Assembly (NCBI RefSeq): GCF_014483895.1
Contig: NZ_CP059987.1
Location: 496,001 to 560,000 of the forward strand
Length of the DNA stretch: 64,000 nucleotides
DNA from: Protaetiibacter sp. SSC-01
GTDB taxonomy: Bacteria > Actinomycetota > Actinomycetes > Actinomycetales > Microbacteriaceae
Direction: 5' to 3'
A program made the translations under genes and the position numbers. This document shows, one piece after another, positions 26,322 through 33,264 of this stretch; within the stretch, counting starts at the first letter, position 1, and each line of letters begins with the position of its first letter. The notes under the pieces are model-generated. The model had not been told where the DNA came from. It saw nothing but the letters and a program-made list of their open reading frames with translations, and searched no databases.

Positions 26322-27410
26322 GTGCCGACCTCGAACACCGACCACATCCCCACGCCGACGCCCGCGCAGATCCGTCGTTGGCGGCGCTACCTCGCGGCCG
26401 AGCGCGCCGAGGCGGCGATCTACCGCGAGCTGGGGCAGCGGCGCGAGGGGCCGGAGCGTGAGATCCTGCTCGCCCTCGCCGACGCCGAGGCGCGCCACGA
26501 GAGCCACTGGCTGAAGCTGCTGGGGCCGAGGTCGGAACCCGCCCCGCACCCCGACCTGCGCACCCGGCTCCTCGGCTTCCTGGCCAAGCGGCTGGGCTTC
26601 CTCTTCGTGCTCGCGCTCGCCCAGCGCGCCGAGGGCCGCTCGCCCTACGACGACGACCCCAACGCGACCGTGCGGATGGCGGCCGACGAGCGCATCCACG
26701 GCGAGGTGCTGCGCGGGCTCGCCGCACGCGGTCGCACGCGGCTCTCGGGCACCTTCCGTGCCGCCGTCTTCGGGGCGAACGACGGTCTCGTGTCGAACCT
26801 CGCGCTCGTGCTCGGCATCGGCGCGACCGGCGCGCCGCCGAGCGTCGTGCTCTTCACGGGCATCGCGGGCCTCCTCGCGGGCGCCCTGTCGATGGGCGCG
26901 GGGGAGTACGTGTCGGTCAAGTCGCAGCGCGAGCTGCTCGCGGCATCCCGTCCCGACCCCGCGTCGCAGTCGGCGCTCGCGCACCTCGACGTCGACGCGA
27001 ACGAGCTCGCGCTCGTCTACCGGGCGCGCGGCATGGCCCCCGAGGACGCCGAGGCGCACGCGCAGGACGTGCTCGCCACCCTGCATCTCGAGGCAGACGT
27101 CCCGCCCGAGGAGCTCGACCCGCACGAGGCCGTCGGCTCGCCCTGGCACGCCGCCGGCTCGAGCTTCCTGTTCTTCGCGTCGGGGGCGCTCATCCCGGTG
27201 CTGCCGTACCTGCTCGGCATGGCGGGGTTGCCCGCGGTCGTCGTCGCCTCGGTGCTCGTCGGCATCGCGCTGCTCGGCACGGGCGCGGTCGTCGGCATCC
27301 TCTCGGGCGCCCCGCCGCTCTACCGCGCCCTGCGCCAGCTCGCGATCGGCTACGGCGCCGCCGCCGCCACCTACCTGCTGGGCTTGCTCTTCGGCGCCAC
27401 CCTCGCCTGA
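26322..27410 (+). CDS. Ferritin-like/VIT1-CCC1 fusion (MbfA-type iron/manganese exporter)
   Basis: The 362-residue protein joins an N-terminal ferritin-like (rubrerythrin/Erp) domain (about 10-135) to a C-terminal VIT1/CCC1 membrane domain. Iron ligands are suggested by AAERAEAAIYREL, ADAEARHESHW and ADERIHGEVL. The membrane part has the VIT signature VFGANDGLVSNLALVLGI and about five hydrophobic helices, with GAGEYVSVKSQREL. MbfA-type proteins oxidise iron and export it. The GTG start at 26322 lies 6 nt after a CAGAAT box, suggesting leaderless translation. Confidence 0.9.
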   Translation: MPTSNTDHIPTPTPAQIRRWRRYLAAERAEAAIYRELGQRREGPEREILLALADAEARHESHWLKLLGPRSEPAPHPDLRTRLLGFLAKRLGFLFVLALAQRAEGRSPYDDDPNATVRMAADERIHGEVLRGLAARGRTRLSGTFRAAVFGANDGLVSNLALVLGIGATGAPPSVVLFTGIAGLLAGALSMGAGEYVSVKSQRELLAASRPDPASQSALAHLDVDANELALVYRARGMAPEDAEAHAQDVLATLHLEADVPPEELDPHEAVGSPWHAAGSSFLFFASGALIPVLPYLLGMAGLPAVVVASVLVGIALLGTGAVVGILSGAPPLYRALRQLAIGYGAAAATYLLGLLFGATLA

Positions 27411-27473
27411 TAGTTCCCGTTCCGCGTGTTAGTTCCCGAAGGAACGGGTGCAAACACGCGGAACGGGAACTAT
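27410..27473. repeat. REPIN-like inverted repeat, family A, copy 2
   Basis: ATAGTTCCCGTTCCGCGTG (27410-27428) and its exact complement (27455-27473) form a 19-bp inverted repeat. The loop holds the same GTTCC-CGAA-GGAAC hairpin as copy 1. The first base overlaps the last base of the ferritin-VIT stop codon. Confidence 0.9.
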
Positions 27474-27500
27474 GGCGGGGAGAAGAGGCAGACTGGGCAC

Positions 27501-27923
27501 ATGGAGCGCGACGACCTCGTACGGCTGCGCAAGGCGCGCGACCGCATCGACCGCGAGTACGCCCAGCCGCTCGACGTGGAGGCGCTCGCCCGCACGGCCC
27601 TCATGTCATCCGGCCACTTCGCGCGCAGCTTCCGCGCCGCGTACGGCGAGACGCCCTACGGCTACCTCATGACGCGACGCATCGAGCGCGCGAAGGCGCT
27701 CCTGCGCCGCGGCGACCTCTCCGTGACCGAGGTGTGCGTCGAGGTGGGCTGCACCTCGCTCGGCTCGTTCAGCTCGAGCTTCACGAAGCTCGTCGGCATG
27801 TCGCCCTCCGCGTACCGCGCGGCCGCGCATCCGGATGCCGCCGAGTCAGCACTCGACGACCTCCCGTGCGTCGCGAAGAACGTCACGCGACCGGTCAGGA
27901 TTCGAGAAGCGTCGGGAGCGTAG
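27501..27923 (+). CDS. AraC-family helix-turn-helix regulator (stand-alone DNA-binding domain)
   Basis: The 140-residue protein consists almost only of the AraC double HTH: PLDVEALARTALMSSGHFAR for the first helix pair and LSVTEVCVEVGCTSLGSFSS for the second, followed by GMSPSAYR. No sensor domain is present, so it may be controlled by its level or another factor. A CAGACT box (27489-27494) is 6 nt before the ATG. It is 19 bp upstream of the VOC gene, a pairing that is frequent for VOC resistance or detoxification genes. Confidence 0.88.
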   Translation: MERDDLVRLRKARDRIDREYAQPLDVEALARTALMSSGHFARSFRAAYGETPYGYLMTRRIERAKALLRRGDLSVTEVCVEVGCTSLGSFSSSFTKLVGMSPSAYRAAAHPDAAESALDDLPCVAKNVTRPVRIREASGA

Positions 27924-27942
27924 GCGGCCGTAGCGTGACGGC

Positions 27943-28344
27943 ATGACGATCAAACTCCGCAACAGCTTCCTCTACGTCGACGACCCGGCCGCCGCGCTCG
28001 AGTTCTACCGCGACGTGCTCGGCTTCGAGGTGCTCATGGACGTCGACCAGGGCGGCGGCATGCGCTGGATCACGGTCGCGCACCCCGGCGCCGACGCCTC
28101 CATCGTGCTCACCCCCGTCACCGCGGGCGTCTCGGAGGAGGACGGCGCGACGCTCGCCGACCTGCTCGCGAAGGGCGTGCTCGCGGGCGTCGTGCTGCAG
28201 ACCGACGACCTCGACGCCGACTTCGAGCGCATCGCGGCATCCGGCGCCGACATCATCCAGGAGCCCATGGACCAGCCGTGGGGCGCGCGCGACGCCGCAT
28301 TCCGCGACCCTGCCGGCAACCAGCTCCGGATCAGCCAGGCCTGA
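27943..28344 (+). CDS. VOC (glyoxalase/bleomycin-resistance) superfamily protein
   Basis: The 133-residue protein has the two beta-alpha-beta-beta-beta modules of VOC proteins: LRNSFLYVDDPAAALEFYRD at the start and DDLDADFERIAASGADIIQ, then RDAAFRDPAGNQLRISQA at the end, which carries the usual metal-ligand region. Substrate is unknown. A TAGCGT box (27931-27936) lies 6 nt upstream of the ATG. The 3' end overlaps the convergent PrmC-like gene by 14 bp. Confidence 0.88.
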   Translation: MTIKLRNSFLYVDDPAAALEFYRDVLGFEVLMDVDQGGGMRWITVAHPGADASIVLTPVTAGVSEEDGATLADLLAKGVLAGVVLQTDDLDADFERIAASGADIIQEPMDQPWGARDAAFRDPAGNQLRISQA

Positions 28345-29188
28345 CGTGTGCGGTGTGTGCCTCCCCGGCGGGGGCTGGGCGCCACGTCCCGACGACGGCC
28401 GTGCCGTCCCGGTGCTCGTCTCGCACGACGCGCACGGCGAGGCCCTGCTCGTCGAGCAGTGACGCCGTGAGCGGCGCCTGGCGCTCGCTCGTCTCGATGA
28501 CGACGCGGGCGCCGGGCGCGAGCCACTCACGGCATCCGGATGCGACGCGCGCCTGGACCGCGGTGCCGTCGGGTCCGCCGTCGAGGGCGATGCGGTGCTC
28601 GTGGTCGCGCGCCTCGGAGGGCATGAACGCGATCTCGTCGCTCGGCACGTAGGGCGCGTTGGCGACGACGAGGTCGACGCGGCCGCGCAGCTCGGGCGGC
28701 AGCGCGTCGTAGAGGTCGCCCGCGACCACGCGCTCGGGCGGGAGGTTCCTGCGGGCGACGGCCACGGCATCCGGGTCGATGTCGATGGCCCACACCTCGG
28801 CGTCGGGGCGTGCGGCGCGGATCGCGGCCGCGATCGCACCGACACCGCAGCACAGCTCGACCACGACCGCGTCGTCGGGCAGCCCGTCGAGTGCGAGGTC
28901 GACGAGCAGCTCGCTGCGCACGCGCGGCACGAAGACGCCCGGCGCGACGGCGATCCGCAGGCCCGCGAACTCGGCCCAGCCGAGCAGAGGCTCGAGCGGC
29001 TCGCCCGCGACGCGGCGCGCGACGAGCGCCTCGAGCTCGGCACCGGATGCGGCCTCCCGCAGCAGCGCGGCCTCGTCCTCCGCGAACACGCAGCCCGCGG
29101 CGCGCAGCCGCGCGACGAGCTCGGCGGTGCCGTGGGGGCCGGGGCCGACCGGGTCGAGGCCGAACGGGTAGGAGCCGGGCGCGATCAC
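28331..29188 (-). CDS. PrmC/HemK-like N5-glutamine methyltransferase homologue
   Basis: The 285-residue protein has the HemK-type N-terminal domain and a SAM-binding domain with VVELCCGVGAIAAAI (motif I) and EVWAIDIDPDAV. Where PrmC has NPPY for the target Gln, this protein has VANAPYVPSDEI, so the first Pro is Ala. It may methylate a Gln of another substrate. The start is a GTG at 29188, 6 nt after TACGGT (29195-29200). A standard prmC normally sits with prfA, which is not seen here. Confidence 0.75.
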   Translation of the reverse strand: MIAPGSYPFGLDPVGPGPHGTAELVARLRAAGCVFAEDEAALLREAASGAELEALVARRVAGEPLEPLLGWAEFAGLRIAVAPGVFVPRVRSELLVDLALDGLPDDAVVVELCCGVGAIAAAIRAARPDAEVWAIDIDPDAVAVARRNLPPERVVAGDLYDALPPELRGRVDLVVANAPYVPSDEIAFMPSEARDHEHRIALDGGPDGTAVQARVASGCREWLAPGARVVIETSERQAPLTASLLDEQGLAVRVVRDEHRDGTAVVGTWRPAPAGEAHTAHVRPG

Positions 29189-29232
29189 CGGGCAACCGTA
29201 CCGCTGGCGGTGCGGCGGGTCAGCCCGCCCGG

Positions 29233-29607
29233 TCAGCCCGCCTGAGCCTCGCCCGCATCCGCATCCGCACCCACCGTCCGCCGCGCGGGCCGCGACGGCA
29301 CGAGCTTCAGCCCGATCGCCGCGGCCACGATGACCCCGATGAACACCACCCTGAGCGCGGTCGCCGGCTCGTCGCCGACGAGCATCGCGTAGCCGACCGT
29401 GAGCGCCGCGCCGACGCCCGTCCACACCGCGTAGGCGGTGCCGATCGGGATGCGGCGGGCCGCCCAGCCGAGCCCCGCCATGCTCCCGACGAGGGCCACG
29501 GCGAACACGACGGTCGGGAGCGGCCGCGACAGCCCGTCGGAGTACCCGAGCGCTGTCGCCCACACGGCCTCGAGCACGGCGCTCGCGAGCAGCACGATCC
29601 ACGGCAT
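29233..29607 (-). CDS. SMR-family efflux protein, subunit 2
   Basis: This 124-residue protein has four membrane helices, the SMR proton/substrate residue Glu13 and the GTAYAVWTGVGAALTV motif. Its C-terminal tail is longer than that of its partner. It starts 3 bp after the end of the upstream SMR gene. Such pairs work as heterodimers or as Gdx-type guanidinium/proton antiporters; the guanidine-III riboswitch upstream supports guanidinium export. Confidence 0.9.
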   Translation of the reverse strand: MPWIVLLASAVLEAVWATALGYSDGLSRPLPTVVFAVALVGSMAGLGWAARRIPIGTAYAVWTGVGAALTVGYAMLVGDEPATALRVVFIGVIVAAAIGLKLVPSRPARRTVGADADAGEAQAG

Positions 29608-29609
29608 CC

Positions 29610-29924
29610 TCAGCTCACCGCCTTGAGGCCGACCACGGCGCCCACGAGAGCCGCGATGAGCAGCAGGCGCACGACATCCGCGCGCTCGGCGCCCGACACG
29701 ATCGACCACAGCACCGTGAGGCTCGCCCCGATGCCCACCCACACGGCGTAGGCGGTGCCGGTCGGGATCTCGGCCATCGCGATCGCGAGGCCCACCATGC
29801 TGAGCGTCATCGCGACGACGAACACGATCGTCGGCAGCGGTTTCCGGAAACCCTTCGATGCCCCGAGCGCCGTCGCCCAGACGGCCTCGAGCATCCCGGA
29901 TGCGATGAGCACGATCCACGACAT
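29610..29924 (-). CDS. SMR-family efflux protein, subunit 1 (guanidinium exporter type)
   Basis: The 104-residue protein has four helices, Glu13 in ASGMLEAVWATALGAS and GTAYAVWVGIGASLTV. Trp at position 16 matches Gdx-type exporters. It is the first gene after the guanidine-III riboswitch (29937-29978), and its ribosome-binding site GGGAAG follows the aptamer. Guanidinium efflux is therefore the best-supported role, above general quaternary-ammonium resistance. Confidence 0.92.
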   Translation of the reverse strand: MSWIVLIASGMLEAVWATALGASKGFRKPLPTIVFVVAMTLSMVGLAIAMAEIPTGTAYAVWVGIGASLTVLWSIVSGAERADVVRLLLIAALVGAVVGLKAVS

Positions 29925-29936
29925 GACGGTCTTCCC

Positions 29937-29978
29937 GAGTCAGTCTTGTCGTGGTGCGGGTACTGCTCCCTCGTCCGC
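29937..29978 (-). promoter_or_regulatory. Guanidine-III riboswitch (ykkC-III) upstream of the SMR pair
   Basis: Read on the gene's strand the RNA contains CGGACGAGG, GUACCCG and GACAAGAC in the order and spacing of the ykkC-III motif. The stems are conserved by covariation: GCGG pairs with CCGC, and GAG-CAGU with ACUGACUC around one extra base. The start of the ribosome-binding site GGGAAG follows directly, so guanidinium probably frees translation. A TACCCT hexamer (30005-30010) is a likely -10. Confidence 0.92.
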
Positions 29979-30084
29979 GAGGCCGGATGCGGGCCTCCGA
30001 CACCAGGGTAGCGAGCGTCGCCGGGCAGCGGCTGTGCACGCGTCGTCGTCGGCGCAGGTCGCCCGCTCCTGAGAGGATCGGGGG

Positions 30085-30630
30085 GTGAGCACCCCCGACC
30101 GCTACATCGTCGCCACCGACGGAGCCTGCAAGGGCAACCCCGGCCCGGCCGGGTGGGCCTGGGTCGGCGAGGACGGCGAGTGGGCCGCGGGGTCGCTGCC
30201 GAGCGGCACCAACAACATCGGCGAGCTGCTCGCGCTGCTGTATGCCATCCGCGACCACATCGACGTGCCCGAGCTCATCGTGCAGGCCGACTCGAAGTAC
30301 GCGATCGACACCTACTCGTCGTGGATGGACGGACACAAGCGCCGCGGCTGGGTCACGAGCGCGAAGAAGCCCGTCGCCAACCGCGAGATCCTCGAGGACC
30401 TCATCGCCGTGCGCGACGCCCGCCGCGCCAAGGGGCTCCCGGATGTCGTGCTCGAGCACGTGCGCGGCCACGCCGGCCACCGGCTCAACTCGTGGGCCGA
30501 CGAGCGCGCGGTGCGCGCATCCCGTCACGCCGCGAAGGGCACCGCGTCGGAGTGGTCGTCGCTCGGCGGCAAGCACGAGAAGCTCGACGTCTCGGTCGAC
30601 CCGCCGCGCGGGTCTGGCGACCGGGTCTAG
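30085..30630 (+). CDS. Ribonuclease H family protein
   Basis: The 181-residue protein has the RNase HI core: YIVATDGACKGNPGPAGWAW with the first Asp, NNIGELLALLYAI with the Glu, IVQADSKYAID with the second Asp and HAGHRLNSWADERA with the last Asp. It should cut RNA in RNA-DNA hybrids. The extra C-terminal 30 residues are low complexity. The GTG start lies 6 nt after GAGGAT (30073-30078), suggesting a leaderless message. Confidence 0.93.
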   Translation: MSTPDRYIVATDGACKGNPGPAGWAWVGEDGEWAAGSLPSGTNNIGELLALLYAIRDHIDVPELIVQADSKYAIDTYSSWMDGHKRRGWVTSAKKPVANREILEDLIAVRDARRAKGLPDVVLEHVRGHAGHRLNSWADERAVRASRHAAKGTASEWSSLGGKHEKLDVSVDPPRGSGDRV

Positions 30631-30721
30631 CGCCCAGCGCCGCATCCGCGCGCGTGACAGGGTGGTGAGCAGCCGCCCGGCGCTCTCGCCCGGCAGTGCT
30701 CGCTAGAGGAAGGTGTGCACG

Positions 30722-31135
30722 ATGGACGACCGGATCGAGCGGGCTTTGGCCATCACGCCGGAGTCGTCGGCGTCGGCGCGAACGATCGACATCACGACGA
30801 CGGGCGCGAAGAGCGGCCGCCCGCGGCGGATCGAGATCTGGTTCTACCGCGTCGACGGCGAGATCTACCTCACGACGACACCGGCTTCACGCGACTGGTA
30901 CGCCAACTTGCGAGCGACCCCCGACTTCACCTTCCACCTCAAGAACGGCGTCAGGGCCGACCTCGCGGCGCGCGCTGAGCCCGTCCTCGAGCCCGAGGAG
31001 CGTCGCCGTGTCTTCGCCGCGATCATCGACGACCTGAACCAGCCGCGCCACAGCGACTACCTCGCCCAGCCCGTCGAGCCCCTCGACGCGTGGATGAGCG
31101 GCTCGCCGCTCGTGCGTGTGCACTTCGACGACTGA
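30722..31135 (+). CDS. Deazaflavin (F420)-dependent nitroreductase family protein (DUF385)
   Basis: This 137-residue protein has the family signature ITTTGAKSGRPRRIEIWFY and the split-barrel layout of Ddn-type F420 proteins. It may reduce nitro or other substrates with F420H2. The ATG at 30722 was chosen because GAGGAAGG (30706-30713) is well spaced before it, while a GTG at 30713 touches that sequence. The gene stands alone between RNase H and tRNA-Lys. Confidence 0.82.
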   Translation: MDDRIERALAITPESSASARTIDITTTGAKSGRPRRIEIWFYRVDGEIYLTTTPASRDWYANLRATPDFTFHLKNGVRADLAARAEPVLEPEERRRVFAAIIDDLNQPRHSDYLAQPVEPLDAWMSGSPLVRVHFDD

Positions 31136-31162
31136 GCGCGCGTTCGAGGAATCCGGATGCGG

Positions 31163-31235
31163 TGGGCCCCGTGGGGCTCGAACCCACGACCTACGGATTA
31201 AAAGTCCGCTGCTCTACCGACTGAGCTAGAGGCCC
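31163..31235 (-). tRNA. tRNA-Lys (UUU)
   Basis: The 73-nt sequence folds as a cloverleaf: acceptor GGGCCTC pairs with GGGGCCC, the D arm is GCTC...GAGC, the anticodon loop is CTTTTAA with anticodon UUU, and the T loop is TTCGAGC. The discriminator base is A and CCA is not encoded. Confidence 0.97.
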
Positions 31236-31291
31236 GCGGCCCCCAGCGTAGCCGCCGAGCGCGCGGCTGCGCGCCGAGGGAGAATGGGGCG

Positions 31292-31924
31292 ATGGCCGAC
31301 GACTTCCACAAGCCGACGCTCTTCGGGGGGCGCGAGTTCGAGGCGTACGAGGGCGCAGCCCCCGACCCGGCCGTCAGCCGCCGCATCGCACACGACACGG
31401 CGCGAGCGCTCGTCGCGCGCGTACGAGACAGCGACGACCCCGAGGTGCTCGACCGCGTCGTGCGGCTCACCGACGAGCACGGGCTCGACGCGATCGCCGA
31501 GCTGTGGGCGCTGTCCGGCCCGCACACCCTGCCGGGAGCGCTGTGGCGCATCTACCTGCTGCGGGCGATGATCTCGAGCGACCCCGACGGCGTCGCCCTG
31601 CTGTTCCAGCGCGGCACCGAGGTGCTGCGCACGATCGACCCGGTCGTCGCCGGCGCCCCGACCCCCGCCGGGCCGGACGAGGTGCTGGAGCTGTCGAACC
31701 GCATCCTCCGCGGCGTCTTCGAGGGAGACCTCGCTCACGCGCTCGAGCGCGCGGCGGCGTTCTGCCGCGTCGAGGCGGCGGGAGCCGCATCCGTCGCCGA
31801 CGACCAGGAGACACCCGCGCCCGAGCGCTCGACGACGCTCACGACGCGGGCCTCGCGGCTCACGACGATCGCCGACGACCTCGCGATCTGCGCCCGGATG
31901 GCGCACGACGGCTCGCTCGACTGA
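31292..31924 (+). CDS. Conserved actinobacterial hypothetical protein (often mislabelled RNA polymerase beta)
   Basis: The 210-residue protein starts MADDFHKPTLFGGREFEAY and contains LPGALWRIYLLRAMISSDP and ILRGVFEGDLAHALERAAAFC. It looks helical and soluble and resembles actinobacterial proteins that databases sometimes name RNA polymerase beta subunit; nothing here resembles polymerase. Function is unknown. GAGAAT (31280-31285) lies 6 nt before the ATG, so it is probably leaderless. No neighbour explains it. Confidence 0.7.
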   Translation: MADDFHKPTLFGGREFEAYEGAAPDPAVSRRIAHDTARALVARVRDSDDPEVLDRVVRLTDEHGLDAIAELWALSGPHTLPGALWRIYLLRAMISSDPDGVALLFQRGTEVLRTIDPVVAGAPTPAGPDEVLELSNRILRGVFEGDLAHALERAAAFCRVEAAGAASVADDQETPAPERSTTLTTRASRLTTIADDLAICARMAHDGSLD

Positions 31925-32060
31925 CGCGGCCGGGCACGCCGCATCCGTTTCGCCGCATCCGTCCCGCTGCATCCGTTCCGCCGCTCGGCGGCCAGTCACC
32001 GTACCGTCCCCCGTATCCGCCTCACCGCGCCCGCACCCCGCATCCGCTGCAGGCTCCCCA

Positions 32061-32148
32061 CCTCAGAAATGCAGGAGATCCGCGTCCGGATGCCGGTAGC
32101 TGCGGATGCCGTCGGTGTTCGCTGGGAGCATCTCCTGCATTTCTGAGG
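32061..32148. repeat. Large inverted repeat, 19-bp perfect arms
   Basis: CCTCAGAAATGCAGGAGAT (32061-32079) and its exact complement (32130-32148) flank 50 bp. The loop holds GGATGCCG twice. It resembles a REPIN, and the arm shares GCAGGAG with the repeat at 32298-32422. The gene-free stretch 31925-32439 holds this, the RNA candidate and that second repeat. Confidence 0.9.
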
Positions 32149-32175
32149 TCGCCGGGACGCATCCCGCACCTCGCG

Positions 32176-32265
32176 TAAACTGTAGGAGCCGGGCCGCAGT
32201 AACCCCGGGCTCCACTCTTAGCCGCTTCGAGCGGCCTCGCGCCGAGAGGCGTTCTGCGGCCCGGC
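32176..32265 (+). ncRNA. Candidate small structured RNA with its own promoter
   Basis: TAAACT (32176-32181) is a -10 box of the type found before leaderless genes here, which predicts a start at 32188. That base is also the first of a perfect 12-bp stem: GCCGGGCCGCAG (32188-32199) pairs with CTGCGGCCCGGC (32254-32265). Inside are two hairpins, GCCGCT-TCG-AGCGGC (32221-32235) and GCGCC-GAGA-GGCGT (32239-32252), and a 21-nt unpaired segment rich in C (32200-32220). The 78-nt RNA matches no family I recognise; tRNA, SRP RNA and 6S features are absent. A repeat-derived palindrome is an alternative. Confidence 0.5.
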
Positions 32266-32297
32266 ACTCACATGTCCGGGCTCTGCGCGCCGCGGAA

Positions 32298-32422
32298 GCT
32301 GTTGTGCAGGAGTTCGGGTTCGCCGAATCGCCCCCACGGGCGCAAATCAACCTCGGGTGCTAGATATCAGCCGCCGAGCGGCGCTCGGATCCTGCACAAC
32401 AGCAGAACTCCTGCACAACAGC
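32298..32422. repeat. Inverted repeat (18-bp perfect arms) with a tandem half-copy
   Basis: GCTGTTGTGCAGGAGTTC (32298-32315) is exactly complementary to 32405-32422. The 14-base CCTGCACAACAGCA occurs at 32391-32404 and again at 32410-32423, a 19-bp step. It ends shortly before the pstB stop codon and may terminate the pst transcript. Confidence 0.88.
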
Positions 32423-32439
32423 ATCCCTCCCTGCGCGGC

Positions 32440-33219
32440 TCACCCGAACTTGCCCGAGACGTAGTCCTCGGTGGCCTTCACCGACGGCATCGAGAAGATC
32501 TTCGTCGTGTCGTCGTACTCGATGAGCTTGCCCGGCTTGCCCGTGCCCTCGATGTTGAAGAACGCCGTGCGATCGGAGACGCGCGAGGCCTGCTGCATGT
32601 TGTGGGTCACGATGACGATCGTGTACTCCTTCTTGAGCTCCTCGATGAGGTCCTCGATCGCGAGCGTCGAGATGGGGTCGAGGGCCGAGCACGGCTCGTC
32701 CATGAGGATGATCTCGGGCGAGACGGCGATCGTGCGCGCGATGCACAGACGCTGCTGCTGACCTCCGGAGAGGCCCGAGCCGGGGCGGTCGAGGCGGTCC
32801 TTCACCTCGTTCCACAGGTTCGCGCCCCGCAGTGAGCGCTCGACGAGGTCGTCGGCATCCGTCTTCGAGATCTTGCGGTTGTTGAGCCGCACGCCCGCGA
32901 GCACGTTCTCGCGGATCGACATCGTCGGGAACGGGTTCGGCCGCTGGAACACCATGCCCACCTGCCGCCGCACGAGCACGGGGTCGACGCCCGGGCCGTA
33001 GAGGTTGTTGCCGTCGATGAGCACCTCGCCGTCGACGCGCGCGCCCGGGATGACCTCGTGCATGCGGTTGAGGGTGCGGATGAAGGTCGACTTTCCGCAG
33101 CCGGACGGGCCGATGAAGGCGGTCACCGTGCGCGGCTCGATCGTGAGCGTCACACCCTCTACGGCGCGGAAGGCGCCGTAGTAGACGTCGAGGTCGCGGA
33201 CTTCGATGCGCTTGGACAT
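32440..33219 (-). CDS. pstB: Phosphate ABC transporter ATPase
   Basis: This 259-residue ATPase has the Walker [10 protein letters not shown], the signature [15 protein letters not shown], the Walker [13 protein letters not shown] and the PstB-specific [15 protein letters not shown]. It drives phosphate uptake through PstA and PstC. It is the last gene of the pstSCAB operon and lies 45 bp after pstA. Confidence 0.97.
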   Translation of the reverse strand: MSKRIEVRDLDVYYGAFRAVEGVTLTIEPRTVTAFIGPSGCGKSTFIRTLNRMHEVIPGARVDGEVLIDGNNLYGPGVDPVLVRRQVGMVFQRPNPFPTMSIRENVLAGVRLNNRKISKTDADDLVERSLRGANLWNEVKDRLDRPGSGLSGGQQQRLCIARTIAVSPEIILMDEPCSALDPISTLAIEDLIEELKKEYTIVIVTHNMQQASRVSDRTAFFNIEGTGKPGKLIEYDDTTKIFSMPSVKATEDYVSGKFG

Positions 33220-33231
33220 GGGTTCCTTCGG

Positions 33232-33258
33232 GTGGGTCAGGTGGGTCAGGTGGGTCAG
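33232..33258. repeat. Three tandem 9-bp repeats in the pstA-pstB gap
   Basis: GTGGGTCAG occurs three times in a row in the short gap between pstA and pstB. On the coding strand it reads CTGACCCAC. It is probably a slippage expansion near the ribosome-binding region of pstB; no function is evident. Confidence 0.7.
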
Positions 33259-33264
33259 CGGGTA

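Noticed and set aside
31163-31235. tRNA-Lys as an integration site
   Set aside because: No integrase, direct repeat of the tRNA end or foreign gene block is next to it.
32188-32265. tRNA, SRP RNA or ribozyme identity for the structured RNA
   Set aside because: No T-loop or anticodon, no SRP tetraloop core GGAAG/AGCA, and no hammerhead or HDV core could be found.
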